Part shown: one piece after another, positions 51,001 through 58,871 of the stretch
How positions within the stretch are numbered: position 1 is the first letter of the stretch
How the letters are laid out: each line of letters begins with the position of its first letter
Origin: Streptomyces armeniacus
GTDB lineage: Bacteria; Actinomycetota; Actinomycetes; Streptomycetales; Streptomycetaceae
NCBI RefSeq assembly: GCF_003355155.1
Contig: NZ_CP031320.1
Location: 1,412,369-1,476,368, forward strand
Reading direction: 5' to 3'
DNA length: 64,000 nucleotides
Made by a program: the position numbers and the translations under genes
The notes under the pieces: model-generated
Seen by the model: the letters and a program-made list of their open reading frames with translations, nothing else
The model's database searches: none
Told to the model about the DNA's origin: nothing

Positions 51001-51814
51001 GGAGGTGACCGCGCAGATGGTCGCGAACTTCCTCGGCGGCGGCGCCGTCTGCAACGCCTTCGCCACCCAGGTCGGCGCCGAGGTGTGCGTCGTCGACGTC
51101 GGCGTGGCGGGCGAACTCCCCGCCACGCCCGGGCTGCTGCCCCGCAAGGTACGGCCCGGCACCGCGGACATGACCCAGGGCCCCGCGCTCACCCGCGACG
51201 AGGTGCTGCGCGCCGTCGAGGTCGGCATCGAGACCGCGCGCGACCTGGTCGCCGCGGGCAACAAGGCGCTGCTCACCGGCGAGATGGGCATCGCCAACAC
51301 CACCGTCTCCGCCGCCCTGATCGCCGCCTGCACCGGCGCCGACCCCACCGAGGTCACCGGCCGCGGCACGGGCATCAGCGACGAGACCCACGCCCGCAAG
51401 GTCGACGTGGTCCGGCGCGCCCTCCAGCTGCACCGGCCCGACCCGGCCGACCCGGTGGGGCTGCTCGCGGCGGTCGGCGGTCTGGAGCACGCGGCGCTCA
51501 CCGGGCTGATCCTCGGCGGCGCGTCGCTCCGTACGCCCGTGATCCTGGACGGGGTCAGCGCGGGCGCCGCCGCCCTGGTCGCGCGGCAGATCGCGCCGGA
51601 GGCGCTGGCGGCGTGCGTCGCCGGGCACCGCAGCGCGGAGCCCGGTCATGTCGCGGCCCTGACCAAGCTGGGCCTGCGCCCCTTGATCGACCTCGACCTG
51701 CGGCTCGGCGAGGGCACCGGCGCCCTGCTCGCGCTGCCGATGGTGCAGAGCGCCGCCCGCGCGATGCACGAGGTTGCGACCTTCGACTCGGCGGGCGTCA
51801 CCGAGAAGAACTGA
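48098..51814 (+). CDS. cobT: BluB-CobT fusion: dimethylbenzimidazole synthase plus nicotinate-nucleotide:DMB phosphoribosyltransferase, with long disordered N terminus
   Basis: A 1238-residue protein in three parts. Residues 1-660 are Pro/Ala/Glu/Gln-rich low complexity with EPAPAPEPAP-type repeats. Residues 667-885 are a BluB-type flavin destructase (RRDIRNGFRPDPIPHEVLLR, APSVGHSQPWDFVVIR, GLGVGWVSFFDERELV) that makes 5,6-dimethylbenzimidazole from FMN. Residues 890-1238 are CobT (KPAGALGMLEIISAQLCGL, FAGDHGVHAQGVTPWPQEVT, GEMGIANTTVSAAL), with the catalytic Glu in LGEGTGALLALP; it makes alpha-ribazole phosphate. The fusion couples ligand synthesis to activation. GAGGGG precedes the ATG at 48098. 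Confidence 0.92.
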   Translation: MTDTGQIPDEGQPAHAGAQPEQQPGVPAASGAYTFADTAQPAHTANTPDPINTANTANTAADMGESTAGVPGEEEDLLMPGAQGAWSDAQMAVAQQGTHGTHGGRGGPGAQPRGAHANGQSGTDGQTGGGRRTPGTHETDGRDSGSIDYGAVRVPQPQAAEAGLPPHGSAAHGAAPQEAAAQGAEPGPAGGESADGTGQAQPQAAQGQAPAPAARPQTQTQTPRRPAHLGPPVPEQSGAVRSLADRGPSAPAPAPVQADAAQQPQEAQVQPQTRSQGKHAAAPAAHPQPEPAEPGAAPASGPASQPEQPVSGPEYLDVAHQGPDSLAGPQTGAIPSQQDAWTSQVPQTAAPAETVEPVAEEPLPGPDLAAVPEPSAPADAAAQPDTGQPVAPVSDDAPAAAAPPADQAAPPAEENAATGANVPAPRTETPEPAAQPAAVAAEPVPAEPAPTESAPAETEPAPQPTAEAAPVPEAKAEPEATAEEHAPEEAAPAPEPAAATAATAPVVEPERTEQTADGSAATHVTAPAAAPLPEAEPVPAPAPAAEEAAVQDTPDATGTADEAAPVPVPEAATAAEAEPVPEPAPAAVAAEAPAALQPEPAPAPEPAPAPEPAPASEPAPEPATDGHSTAPSISGDGPAAEAAPSTDGVPSDTPAPAGPSTPPAPGYDEAEREAVHRLMRERRDIRNGFRPDPIPHEVLLRVLEAAHTAPSVGHSQPWDFVVIRSEDTRRTMHELAQRQREAYAKSLPKARAKQFKELKIEAILDTPVNIVVTADPTRGGRHTLGRHSQPQMAPYSSALAVENLWLAARAEGLGVGWVSFFDERELVRTLDLPEHLEVVAYLCIGYVDEFPDEPELMQAGWSKRRPLSWVVHEESYGRRALPGAEPHDLLAETLERIRPLDAKALGEAWERQKRMTKPAGALGMLEIISAQLCGLSRQCPPPIPEPAAVAVFAGDHGVHAQGVTPWPQEVTAQMVANFLGGGAVCNAFATQVGAEVCVVDVGVAGELPATPGLLPRKVRPGTADMTQGPALTRDEVLRAVEVGIETARDLVAAGNKALLTGEMGIANTTVSAALIAACTGADPTEVTGRGTGISDETHARKVDVVRRALQLHRPDPADPVGLLAAVGGLEHAALTGLILGGASLRTPVILDGVSAGAAALVARQIAPEALAACVAGHRSAEPGHVAALTKLGLRPLIDLDLRLGEGTGALLALPMVQSAARAMHEVATFDSAGVTEKN

Positions 51815-52131
51815 CCGGCGAGAACCAACGGGCGTGAACCGGCCGCCGGGCGTGTCGTACCCGCACCCGCGGCCCGTTGCGGCACGCCGTACGCGCCGCA
51901 GGTCCGTGCCGCAGGTCCGTGGCGCGTCCGTGCCCTGGAGTGCGCCCGCCGCGTACGGGGCGGGCGTCACGGCGGTCGCGTGATCCCTGGAACAGCGGAC
52001 ACGGGCGCGGCGCCATAAGGTGTCCCCGTACCCGTGTCCACGTCCGCGTGTCCACCGTGTGCCCTGCACACTTCTTCCCCGCCGCTCCAACGCCGCAGCG
52101 GCACAGCGCCACCGCCGAGGAGCCGCAGCCG
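51815..52131. other. Intergenic region before the siroheme/cobalamin gene
   Basis: About 317 bp without a supported gene. A 13-14 bp tandem GCCGCAGGTCCGTG occurs at 51895 and 51908. TAAGGT at 52016-52021 could be a -10 box for cobA. Nothing resembling a riboswitch was found. Confidence 0.45.
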
Positions 52132-53352
52132 ATGTCCGAAACACCCGCATATCCCGTAGGGCTGCGTCTCGCCGGACGGCGTGTCGTGGTGCTCGGCGGC
52201 GGCACCGTCACCCAGCGCCGGCTGCCCGCGCTGCTCGCCGCGGGTGCGGACATCACGCTCATCTCGCCCTCCGTCACGCCCTCCGTCGAGGCCATGGCCA
52301 CCAGCGGCGAACTCACCTGGGAACGCCGCCGGTTCCGGGATGGCGACCTCGCCGACGCCTGGTACGCGCTGATCGCCACCGACGACCCGGCCGCCAACGC
52401 CGCCGCCTCCGCCGAGGCGGAAGCCCACCGCGTCTGGGCCGTACGCAGCGACGACGCCGACGCCGCCACCGCCTGGACCCCCGCCACCGGCCGCAGCGAA
52501 GGCGTCACCGTGGCGGTGCTCACCGGCCAGGACCCGCGCCGTTCCGCGGCCGTACGGGACGCCATCGTCGAGGGCCTGCGCGACGGCAGTCTCTCCGCGC
52601 CGCACCGGCGCGCCCGTACCGGCGGCGTGGCGCTCGTCGGCGGCGGGCCCGGCGACCCGGACCTGATCACCGTGCGCGGCCGCCGCCTGCTCGCGGACGC
52701 CGACGTCGTCGTCGCCGACCGGCTCGGCCCGCGCGACCTGCTGGACGAACTCCCCCCGCACGTCGAGGTGATCGACGCGGCCAAGATCCCGTACGGACGC
52801 GCGATGGCGCAGGAGGCGATCAACGCCGCGCTGATCGAGCACGCCAGGGCGGGCCGGTCCGTCGTACGCCTCAAGGGCGGCGACCCGTTCGTCTTCGGCC
52901 GCGGCATGGAGGAGGCCGAGCAGCTGGCGGCGGCCGGGGTGCCGGTCACGGTCGTGCCCGGGATCTCCAGCGCGGTCAGCGTGCCCGCCGCCGTCGGCAT
53001 CCCCGTCACGCACCGCGGGGTGGCGCACGAGTTCACGGTGGCCAGCGGCCACGTCGCGCCCGACGACCCCAGCTCGCTCGTCGACTGGGAGGCGCTCGGA
53101 CGCCTCCGCGGCACCCTGGTGCTGCTGATGGCCGTCGAACGCATCGGTGCCATCGCCGCGACCCTCGTACGCCACGGACGCGCGCCGGACACGCCGGTCG
53201 CGGTGGTGCAGGAGGGCACCACGGCGGCGGAGCGGCGCGTGGACGCGACGCTGGAGACGGTCGGCGAGACGGTCGCGGAGCAGGGCGTACGGCCGCCCGC
53301 GGTGATCGTCATCGGCGACGTCGTGGCACTCGGCTCACGTACGCCCCGCTGA
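52132..53352 (+). CDS. cobA: Uroporphyrinogen-III C-methyltransferase with precorrin-2 dehydrogenase domain (CysG-like)
   Basis: A 406-residue two-domain enzyme. Residues 1-155 resemble the CysG N-terminal dehydrogenase/ferrochelatase (LRLAGRRVVVLGGGTVTQRR, LIATDDPAANAAASAEAE). Residues 165-406 are the SAM-dependent methyltransferase that makes precorrin-2, with GGGPGDPDLITVRGRRLL, VVVADRLGPRDLLDELP, VRLKGGDPFVFGRGMEEAE and GISSAVSVPAAVGIPVTHR. It can serve both siroheme and cobalamin; context with cobL and cobT favours cobalamin. The symbol could equally be cysG. Confidence 0.92.
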   Translation: MSETPAYPVGLRLAGRRVVVLGGGTVTQRRLPALLAAGADITLISPSVTPSVEAMATSGELTWERRRFRDGDLADAWYALIATDDPAANAAASAEAEAHRVWAVRSDDADAATAWTPATGRSEGVTVAVLTGQDPRRSAAVRDAIVEGLRDGSLSAPHRRARTGGVALVGGGPGDPDLITVRGRRLLADADVVVADRLGPRDLLDELPPHVEVIDAAKIPYGRAMAQEAINAALIEHARAGRSVVRLKGGDPFVFGRGMEEAEQLAAAGVPVTVVPGISSAVSVPAAVGIPVTHRGVAHEFTVASGHVAPDDPSSLVDWEALGRLRGTLVLLMAVERIGAIAATLVRHGRAPDTPVAVVQEGTTAAERRVDATLETVGETVAEQGVRPPAVIVIGDVVALGSRTPR

Positions 53353-53467
53353 CCGGAGCGCGCCGTACGCCGCCGGGCAGACAGCGCGGAGGCGTACGCG
53401 CACCGCGTACGCGCATCCGTATCCGTACCGCAGCACCAGCACGACACCGGGAAGGCGGCAGCGCCCC

Positions 53468-54307
53468 GTGGCAGAACCCCTCACCGTCGACCGCCCCGAC
53501 GACCCCCGCCTGAGCGACTACACCGGGCTGACCGACGTCGACCTGCGGCGGACCCGCGAACCCGCCGAGGGCCTCTTCATCGCCGAGGGCGAGAAGGTCA
53601 TCCGCCGCGCCCTGCGCGCCGGCTACCGCATGCGGTCGATGCTGCTCTCCGCGAAGTGGCTGGAGGTGATGCGCGACGTGATCGACGCGTCCGACGCCCC
53701 CGTCTACGCCGTCACCCCCGAACTGGCCGAGCGCGTCACCGGCTACCACGTGCACCGCGGCGCGCTCGCGTCCATGCAGCGCAAGCCGCTGCCGTCCGCG
53801 GCCGGAGCGCTCGGTTCCGCGCGGCGCGTCGCCGTCATGGAGTCCGTCAACGACCACACCAACATCGGCGCGGTCTTCCGCAGCGCCGCCGCCCTCGGCA
53901 TGGACGCCGTACTGCTCTCGCCGGACTGCGCCGACCCGCTCTACCGCCGCTCGGTGAAGGTCTCCATGGGCGCGGTCTTCGCCGTGCCGTACGCCCGCGT
54001 GGAAACGTGGCCGCGCGACCTGGAGGAGGTACGGGCCGCCGGCTTCCGGCTGCTGGCCCTCACGCCCGACGAGCGGGCCGTGCCCATCGACACCGCCGTG
54101 CCGCGGGACGGCACCGGCGCCGGTACGGGCGCACGTGTCGCGCTGATGCTCGGCGCCGAGGGGCGCGGCCTGTCGGCCCGCGCGCTGGCGGCGGCCGACG
54201 AGTGGGTACGTATTCCGATGGCGCACGGTGTGGACTCGCTGAACGTGGGCGCCGCCGCGGCCGTGGCCTTCTACGCGGTGGCGCGGGGGCGCGACGGGGA
54301 GGGGTGA
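53468..54307 (+). CDS. TrmH/SpoU family RNA 2'-O-methyltransferase
   Basis: A 279-residue knotted (SPOUT) methyltransferase for tRNA or rRNA ribose. The N-terminal RNA-binding part (FIAEGEKVIRRALRAGYRMRS) precedes the SpoU motifs: I, NDHTNIGAVFRSAAALGMDA; II, VALMLGAEGRGLS; and III, IPMAHGVDSLNVGAAAAVAFY. The GTG at 53468 starts MAEPLTVDR. It is convergent with the kinase gene. The target nucleotide is unknown. Confidence 0.9.
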   Translation: MAEPLTVDRPDDPRLSDYTGLTDVDLRRTREPAEGLFIAEGEKVIRRALRAGYRMRSMLLSAKWLEVMRDVIDASDAPVYAVTPELAERVTGYHVHRGALASMQRKPLPSAAGALGSARRVAVMESVNDHTNIGAVFRSAAALGMDAVLLSPDCADPLYRRSVKVSMGAVFAVPYARVETWPRDLEEVRAAGFRLLALTPDERAVPIDTAVPRDGTGAGTGARVALMLGAEGRGLSARALAAADEWVRIPMAHGVDSLNVGAAAAVAFYAVARGRDGEG

Positions 54308-54412
54308 CCGGGCGCTGCTGCGGCGCGCGTACGGTCCAGGCCCGTACGGGCGCGCCTGCGCCGTACGTGGGCGCCCGCCCGTACGCCCGCGTGCGGGGGC
54401 CCGAAGCGCCGG

Positions 54413-55867
54413 TCAACGCCCCCCGCGCGCCCCTGTGTTGGCCCCGTGCCCCGTCGTGTCGCCGCGCTGCCCGTCGTCGCCGTGCCCGGCGTGCCCACCG
54501 TGGCGGCCGTGCCCGCCGTGGCCCGCACCGTCCTGTGCGTCCGGCAGCACCCGCGCCGCCTGGCCGCCACGCGCCGGGTCGCCCGCGCCCCGTACGGAGC
54601 CCTCGCAGCCCTGCGCCGCCGCGATGCCCAGCGCGACCAGCAGCGTCACCGTCACGAACACCACGAGTCGCTGCCGCAGCAGCCGCCGGTTCGGGCCGGG
54701 CCCGGGACGGCGGCCCGTACCGGAACGGGGACCGCCGCCCGTCCGGGAGCTCGTGCCCGCGCGCGAACCGCTGCCCGAGCGCGAGTTGGTGCGCGGCTGC
54801 GGCCGCTGCGCCCCCGACGGGCGCCGCGCGCCGGAGCCGCCCGTGGAGCGCGGCCCCGAGCGGGGCGCCGGCGCGCGCTGCGCCCCGGCCGGTTCGCCGC
54901 CGCGCTGCCCGGTGCCGCCGGACTCGCGCTCCGTACGCTGGCGCGCGTACTCGTCCGCGCGCGGCCCGAGCGGCCGCTGCCCCTGCGCCTTGGACGGTGA
55001 CTTCGACTGCGGCGGTACGGGCGAGGGGCCGCCGTCCGGCAGCCCGCGCGCCTCGCGCGCGGCGATCTCCTTGAGCCGCAGGGAGAGTTGCAGCGTGCTC
55101 GGCCGGTCCTCGGGGGCCTTCACCAGGCACGCCTCGATCAGCGGCGCCAGCGCCGCGTGCACGCGCTGCAGCTGCGGCTCCTCGTGCACCACCCGGTACA
55201 GCATCACCTCCGAACTGCCCTGCCCGAAGGGGGAGTCCGCGGTGGTCGCGTACGCGAGGGTGGCGCCCAGCGCGAACACGTCCGTCGCCGGTGTCACCGC
55301 CGCGCCCCGCACCTGCTCGGGCGCGAGGAAGCCGGGCGAGCCGACGGCGGTCCCGACGTGCGTGAGGGTGCTGGCGCCGGTCGCCCAGGCGATCCCGAAG
55401 TCGATGATGCGGGGGCCCTTGGGGGACAGCAGGATGTTGGACGGCTTCAGATCGCGGTGCACGACCCCGGCCTCGTGTACGGCGACCAGGCCCTCGGCCA
55501 GCGCCGCCCCGATCGAGGCCACCTGGGACGGCGGCAGCGGCCCGCCGTCGTTCACCTTGTCGTGCAGCGAGGGCCCGGGCACGTACTGCGTGGCGAACCA
55601 CGGCCGGTCCGCCTCCAGATCCGCCGCCACCAGCCGCGCCGTACACCCGCCGCGGATGCGCCGGGCCGCGGACACCTCGCGCGCGAACCGCGAACGGAAC
55701 TCCTGGTCCTCCGCGAGATCCGGCCGGATCACCTTGAGCGCCACCCGCTGGCCGCGCCGGTCGGAGCCGAGATAGACGACGCCCATCCCGCCCGCCCCAA
55801 GCCGCCTGTGCAGCCGGAACGAACCGACGACTCGCGGATCCTCGCGCCGGAGCCGCGTCATCGCCAT
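54413..55867 (-). CDS. Serine/threonine protein kinase with His/Gly-rich C-terminal tail
   Basis: A 484-residue Hanks-type kinase. Catalytic features are GAGGMGVVYLG, Lys45, HRD at 137-139 (VVHRDLKPSNILL) and DFG at 156-158. A basic Arg/Ser/Gly-rich juxtamembrane region (about 285-395) leads to one membrane segment (about 402-421). The short outside part ends in a His/Gly-rich run (GHGGHGRHGGHAGHGDDG) that could bind metal. No PASTA domains. An alternative start at MTRLRRED is two codons in. The promoter region is the 280 bp to the disrupted gene. Confidence 0.92.
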   Translation of the reverse strand: MAMTRLRREDPRVVGSFRLHRRLGAGGMGVVYLGSDRRGQRVALKVIRPDLAEDQEFRSRFAREVSAARRIRGGCTARLVAADLEADRPWFATQYVPGPSLHDKVNDGGPLPPSQVASIGAALAEGLVAVHEAGVVHRDLKPSNILLSPKGPRIIDFGIAWATGASTLTHVGTAVGSPGFLAPEQVRGAAVTPATDVFALGATLAYATTADSPFGQGSSEVMLYRVVHEEPQLQRVHAALAPLIEACLVKAPEDRPSTLQLSLRLKEIAAREARGLPDGGPSPVPPQSKSPSKAQGQRPLGPRADEYARQRTERESGGTGQRGGEPAGAQRAPAPRSGPRSTGGSGARRPSGAQRPQPRTNSRSGSGSRAGTSSRTGGGPRSGTGRRPGPGPNRRLLRQRLVVFVTVTLLVALGIAAAQGCEGSVRGAGDPARGGQAARVLPDAQDGAGHGGHGRHGGHAGHGDDGQRGDTTGHGANTGARGGR

Positions 55868-56146
55868 GCCGTTCCCCTACGTCCGGTGAGGCGGCCCCGT
55901 ACCTGCGTCTGGCGGGAGGCCCCGTCCCCTGCAGGCGGCGGGAGGCCCCACTGCTGCCCGTCCGTTTGCCGAGTGACAGCTTACGGACTGCGGACCCGTA
56001 GCCACGATAGGCGGCGCACCCGGTGTCAGACGGATTGTCAGTGCCGGGTGGGATTCTTGGAGTACGGATGAGGTGCCCGCCGCGGCGGACGGCGGGCCCC
56101 GGCCCCGGACGCGTCAAAGGCGCGTCGGAGAAGGGGGATTGACGGA

Positions 56147-56418
56147 GTGAAGGGTGACTGGATCGAGGTCGTCGTGGACGCCGGAGACACGACGCGCACG
56201 TCCGAAATGAGCGCCGGCCGCGCCGGTCGGCGCATCGAGACGCAGGTCCGGAGGGGAGTGGTCGAAGTGAGCGAAGTCACCCTTCCCCATGGCTTCGCAT
56301 GGGAGGTGCCCCCCGCGGCACGGTGGTGCGCACCGCGCGCTTCATGGCGAACCGGGTGCTGGCCCTCGTGGAGCACCCCGTGCCGCGCGCGGACGCCGAG
56401 CCCGACGCACAGCGCTGA
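56147..56418 (+). pseudogene. Small gene broken by a 32-bp hairpin insertion
   Basis: From the GTG at 56147 the frame reads KGDWIEVVVDAGDTTRTSEM onward to VVEVSEVT (45 residues, to 56281). After 56313 a different frame gives RGTVVRTARFMANRVLALVE HPVPRADAEPDAQR to a TGA at 56416. Joined, they make one sensible 79-residue protein. The 32 bp between (56282-56313) contain the hairpin CCCATG-GCTTCG-CATGGG followed by AGGTGCCCCC. Because 32 is not a multiple of three, translation shifts; one extra C in CTTCGC would restore an in-frame 11-residue insertion. A sequencing error is possible. The product is unknown. Confidence 0.65.
56282..56313 (+). repeat. 32-bp hairpin element inside the small gene
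   Basis: A 6-bp perfect stem CCCATG/CATGGG around GCTTCG, then AGGTGCCCCC. I recall near-identical ATGGC-TTC-GCCAT hairpins with GGGAGGTGCCCCC tails as dispersed intergenic repeats in Streptomyces; that memory has not been checked. No second copy was noticed in this window. Confidence 0.6.
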
Positions 56419-56667
56419 CCTGCGGGAGCGGTGCGGCGCCCGGGTGCACGGCGCGGGCCCCTCCGGGAAGTCCCCGGTGCGAGGGACGGGTTCTCCACCC
56501 TAGGGAGTATCCCGGGCCGTCAGGAGTCATCCTGCGGGAGGCCCCTGAGTCAGTACGACGGCATGACGCTCCGCGTTCACGACCGGCCTAATGTTGTTTT
56601 CAAGCGGCGGGCGCAGCACTCGTCCCCCGAGGTCAGACGCCCGCCGCCCCGGACCGAGGAGCAGATC

Positions 56668-56877
56668 ATGGCGCACACAGCAGGGCGTCCGACGTCCCGG
56701 GCGCACGGGCGTCTGGCGGCGTTCACCGCCGTCGGCACCCGTCCCCGCGACCGTCGGCACCCGCTGGTGGCAGCCGCGATGGTGCTCCCGCTGGCCGTCG
56801 TTCTCGCCGTCGTCTTCGGCGGTGTGGAAGCGGTGGTCACCCAAGCGTCGTCCGTGGCCGGAATGCTGGGGCGCTGA
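56668..56877 (+). CDS. Small single-pass membrane protein (69 residues)
   Basis: A basic N terminus (GRPTSRAHGRLAAF, TRPRDRRH) precedes one membrane segment, PLVAAAMVLPLAVVLAVVFG, and a short outside tail. GAGGAG six bases before the ATG and a TAATGTTGTTTT AT-rich stretch at 56590-56603 upstream support a real transcription unit. No family recognised. Confidence 0.65.
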   Translation: MAHTAGRPTSRAHGRLAAFTAVGTRPRDRRHPLVAAAMVLPLAVVLAVVFGGVEAVVTQASSVAGMLGR

Positions 56878-56965
56878 GCGGCGCCCCGGGCTCGGGAGAG
56901 CGGCCCGAGTCGGGGACATTCGGCCATCAGCCCCGTGGGGACGGGGGTGCGGCGGGCGGCTAGAG

Positions 56966-56995
56966 AGCCCGGGCAGCTGGGGAGCTGCCCGGGCT
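56966..56995 (+). terminator. Hairpin terminator after the small membrane protein gene
   Basis: AGCCCGGGCAGCT (56966-56978) and AGCTGCCCGGGCT (56983-56995) form a perfect 13-bp stem with a GGGG loop. The rest of the 333-bp gap (56878-57210) shows no gene; it must hold the promoter of the phosphotransferase-fold gene. Confidence 0.8.
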
Positions 56996-57210
56996 TCGCC
57001 CTGTCCGGGGGCTGCCGTTGGCCCGCTGGGCGGTTCATCCGTCCGTCGCGGTCGGCCGGGCACGTGGTGCTCGGCCGGCACGGAGCAGTTCGTCCGTACG
57101 GAGGAGACGGCCGCGCGCACGCCACGTTCACGCGTACGGGGCGGCGGCCGTGAGATGCCCGGGCGTACGGGAGTCCCGCCGCCCGCGGGCCACGCGTACG
57201 ATCCGGCCGC

Positions 57211-58296
57211 ATGCAGCAGGAAGCAGCCACGGACACGTCCGCTCTCGCCGAGAGCCTCCGCGGCCTCGTGCGCGCCGGCGCCGGTCAGGGCCGCGCGCCC
57301 GACGAACCGGTCGTGCTGGCGGACCGGGCGGACGGGACCGTCGTACGGCTCGGCAGCGCCGTCGCCAAGGCACACGCGGCCGACGCCGACGCGGCCGGGC
57401 TGGAGCTGCGGCTGCGTATCGCCGCCGACCCCGGGCTGGCCGGGATCCTGCTGCCGCCGCTGCCGCCCGGCACGGTGTCCCGGCTGGCCGACGGGCGTCC
57501 GGCGACGCTGTGGCCGTACGGCACCCCCGTCGACCCGGAGGCCCCCGACGCCGCCCCGTGGGAGGAGGCGGGAACGCTGCTCGCGCGGCTGCACGCCGTC
57601 CGACCGGACGGGCTGCGCCGGCGCCTGGGGTGCGGCCCGCTGCCCGCGATGCGGGGACCGGCGAAGGCGGCACGCGCCCTGGACCGGATGCGGACGGCAC
57701 TGGCGGCACCGCTCGCCGACGCCACCACCGGCGCGCACGCCGCACCCGCCCACGCCGCCGCGACCGTCATAGAGCGCGTCTGGGCCGGGCTCCCCGCCTG
57801 GTGCCGCGCCGACGAGGGCGCCGTCCCGCCCCGTACGGACGCGCTCTGCCACGGGGACTTCCATCTGGGGCAGTTGGTGCGCCACCCCGCACCGGGCGGC
57901 CCCTGGCAGCTGATCGACGTCGACGACCTCGGCGCCGGCGACCCCGTCTGGGACCTGGCCCGGCCCGCCGCCTGGTACGCCGCCGGGCTGCTGCCGCCGG
58001 CCGCCTGGCAGCGCCTGCTGCACGCCTACGAGCACGCATCCGCCGCGTCCGGCGGCGCCTCCCGCGACGCGTGGCCGTACGGCGACCCGTGGCGGCAACT
58101 GGACGCGCCCGCCCGCGCGTTGACCGCCCAGACCGCCGCGGTCGCGGTGGCCAAGTCGGTCACGGAGCGGCGCCCGCTCGACGAGGACGAGGAGGCGCTG
58201 GTGTCAGCCTGCGAGCGCATTGCCGCAATGCCGAACTACGGGCAGGCCGGGCGCCGTAGTGTGGATCCGCCCGCCAACCGAACGCCGAGGAGATGA
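57211..58296 (+). CDS. Aminoglycoside phosphotransferase (APH)-fold family protein
   Basis: A 361-residue small-molecule kinase-like protein. The catalytic loop is ALCHGDFHLGQLVRHP (HGDxH; the usual Asn is Gln) and the Mg-binding motif is LIDVDDLGAGDPVWDLA, equivalent to DFG. The N lobe is short. It overlaps the zinc-ribbon gene by four bases (ATGA), so the two are cotranscribed. It is not evidence of drug resistance; many Streptomyces APH-fold proteins act on unknown metabolites. Confidence 0.85.
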   Translation: MQQEAATDTSALAESLRGLVRAGAGQGRAPDEPVVLADRADGTVVRLGSAVAKAHAADADAAGLELRLRIAADPGLAGILLPPLPPGTVSRLADGRPATLWPYGTPVDPEAPDAAPWEEAGTLLARLHAVRPDGLRRRLGCGPLPAMRGPAKAARALDRMRTALAAPLADATTGAHAAPAHAAATVIERVWAGLPAWCRADEGAVPPRTDALCHGDFHLGQLVRHPAPGGPWQLIDVDDLGAGDPVWDLARPAAWYAAGLLPPAAWQRLLHAYEHASAASGGASRDAWPYGDPWRQLDAPARALTAQTAAVAVAKSVTERRPLDEDEEALVSACERIAAMPNYGQAGRRSVDPPANRTPRR

Positions 58297-58607
58297 AGCC
58301 GACGATGCAGTGTCCCAAGTGTCGTGCACCGATGCAGTCGTTCACGCGCAACGGTGTCCAGATCGAACAGTGCAGCGGCTGCCGGGGGATCTTCCTCGAC
58401 TACGGCGAGCTCGAAGCGATCAGCCGCTTCGAGGCGCAGTGGTCGCAACAGGCCCCGCCGCCGCCCGCTCCGCCCGGCCCCGGCGCGCAGCCGTACCCGG
58501 CGGCTCCCGCCTGGGGCGCGCCGCACCAGGGGCATCACGGACACCACGGGCAGCACGGGCACCACGGCCGCCAACGCGGCTTCGGCCGGATGCTGTTCTC
58601 GTCCTGA
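58293..58607 (+). CDS. Zinc-ribbon (zf-TFIIB type) protein with His-rich tail
   Basis: A 104-residue protein. Cys7-Cys10 (CPKC) and Cys27-Cys30 (CSGC) form a zf-TFIIB zinc ribbon, followed by FLDYGELEAI, the usual continuation. A Pro/Ala-rich linker leads to a histidine-rich run (HQGHHGHHGQHGHHGRQRG) and RGFGRMLFSS. Such proteins are common in actinobacteria; the role is unknown. The start overlaps the upstream gene's stop. Confidence 0.88.
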   Translation: MKPTMQCPKCRAPMQSFTRNGVQIEQCSGCRGIFLDYGELEAISRFEAQWSQQAPPPPAPPGPGAQPYPAAPAWGAPHQGHHGHHGQHGHHGRQRGFGRMLFSS

Positions 58608-58656
58608 GCCCGCCCTCTCGGCCCGGGCCTGAACTCCCCCCGGAACAGCCCGGATC

Positions 58657-58695
58657 CGAAAGAAGAGTCCCCGGCCGCATGCGACCGGGGACTCT
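58657..58695 (-). terminator. Rho-independent terminator of the tRNA operon
   Basis: AGAGTCCCCGG and CCGGGGACTCT form a perfect 11-bp stem (58664-58674 with 58685-58695). On the minus strand it is followed by TTCTTTC (58657-58663). It lies 7 bp beyond the last tRNA-Val and can also end the plus-strand zinc-ribbon transcript. Confidence 0.88.
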
Positions 58696-58701
58696 CTCCT
58701 G

Positions 58702-58773
58702 TGCGCGATACTGGGATTGAACCAGTGACCTCTTCCGTGTCAGGGAAGCGCTCTCCCGCTGAGCTAATCGCGC
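58702..58773 (-). tRNA. tRNA-Val (anticodon GAC)
   Basis: 72 nt without encoded CCA. The acceptor stem GCGCGAT/ATCGCGC, D arm TAGCTCAGCGGGAGAGC, anticodon loop CTGACAC and T loop GGTTCAATCC are all present, with discriminator A. It is identical to the neighbouring tRNA-Val except in the acceptor stem. Confidence 0.96.
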
Positions 58774-58798
58774 GGGTCGGTCCACCTTAGCGGACCAG

Positions 58799-58870
58799 TG
58801 GACGATACTGGGATTGAACCAGTGACCTCTTCCGTGTCAGGGAAGCGCTCTCCCGCTGAGCTAATCGTCC
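58799..58870 (-). tRNA. tRNA-Val (anticodon GAC), second copy
   Basis: 72 nt, no encoded CCA. Acceptor stem GGACGAT/ATCGTCC, anticodon loop CTGACAC and T loop GGTTCAATCC, with discriminator A. It lies 25 bp upstream of the other tRNA-Val in the same direction. Confidence 0.96.
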
Positions 58871-58871
58871 G

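Noticed and set aside
48806..52150. An 1114-codon minus-strand frame
   Set aside because: It is the complement of the BluB-CobT gene; the product is low-complexity Arg/Gly with no motif.
57211..58296. Aminoglycoside resistance gene
   Set aside because: Only the general APH fold is present, with a changed catalytic-loop Asn and a zinc-ribbon gene coupled to it; nothing points to drug modification.
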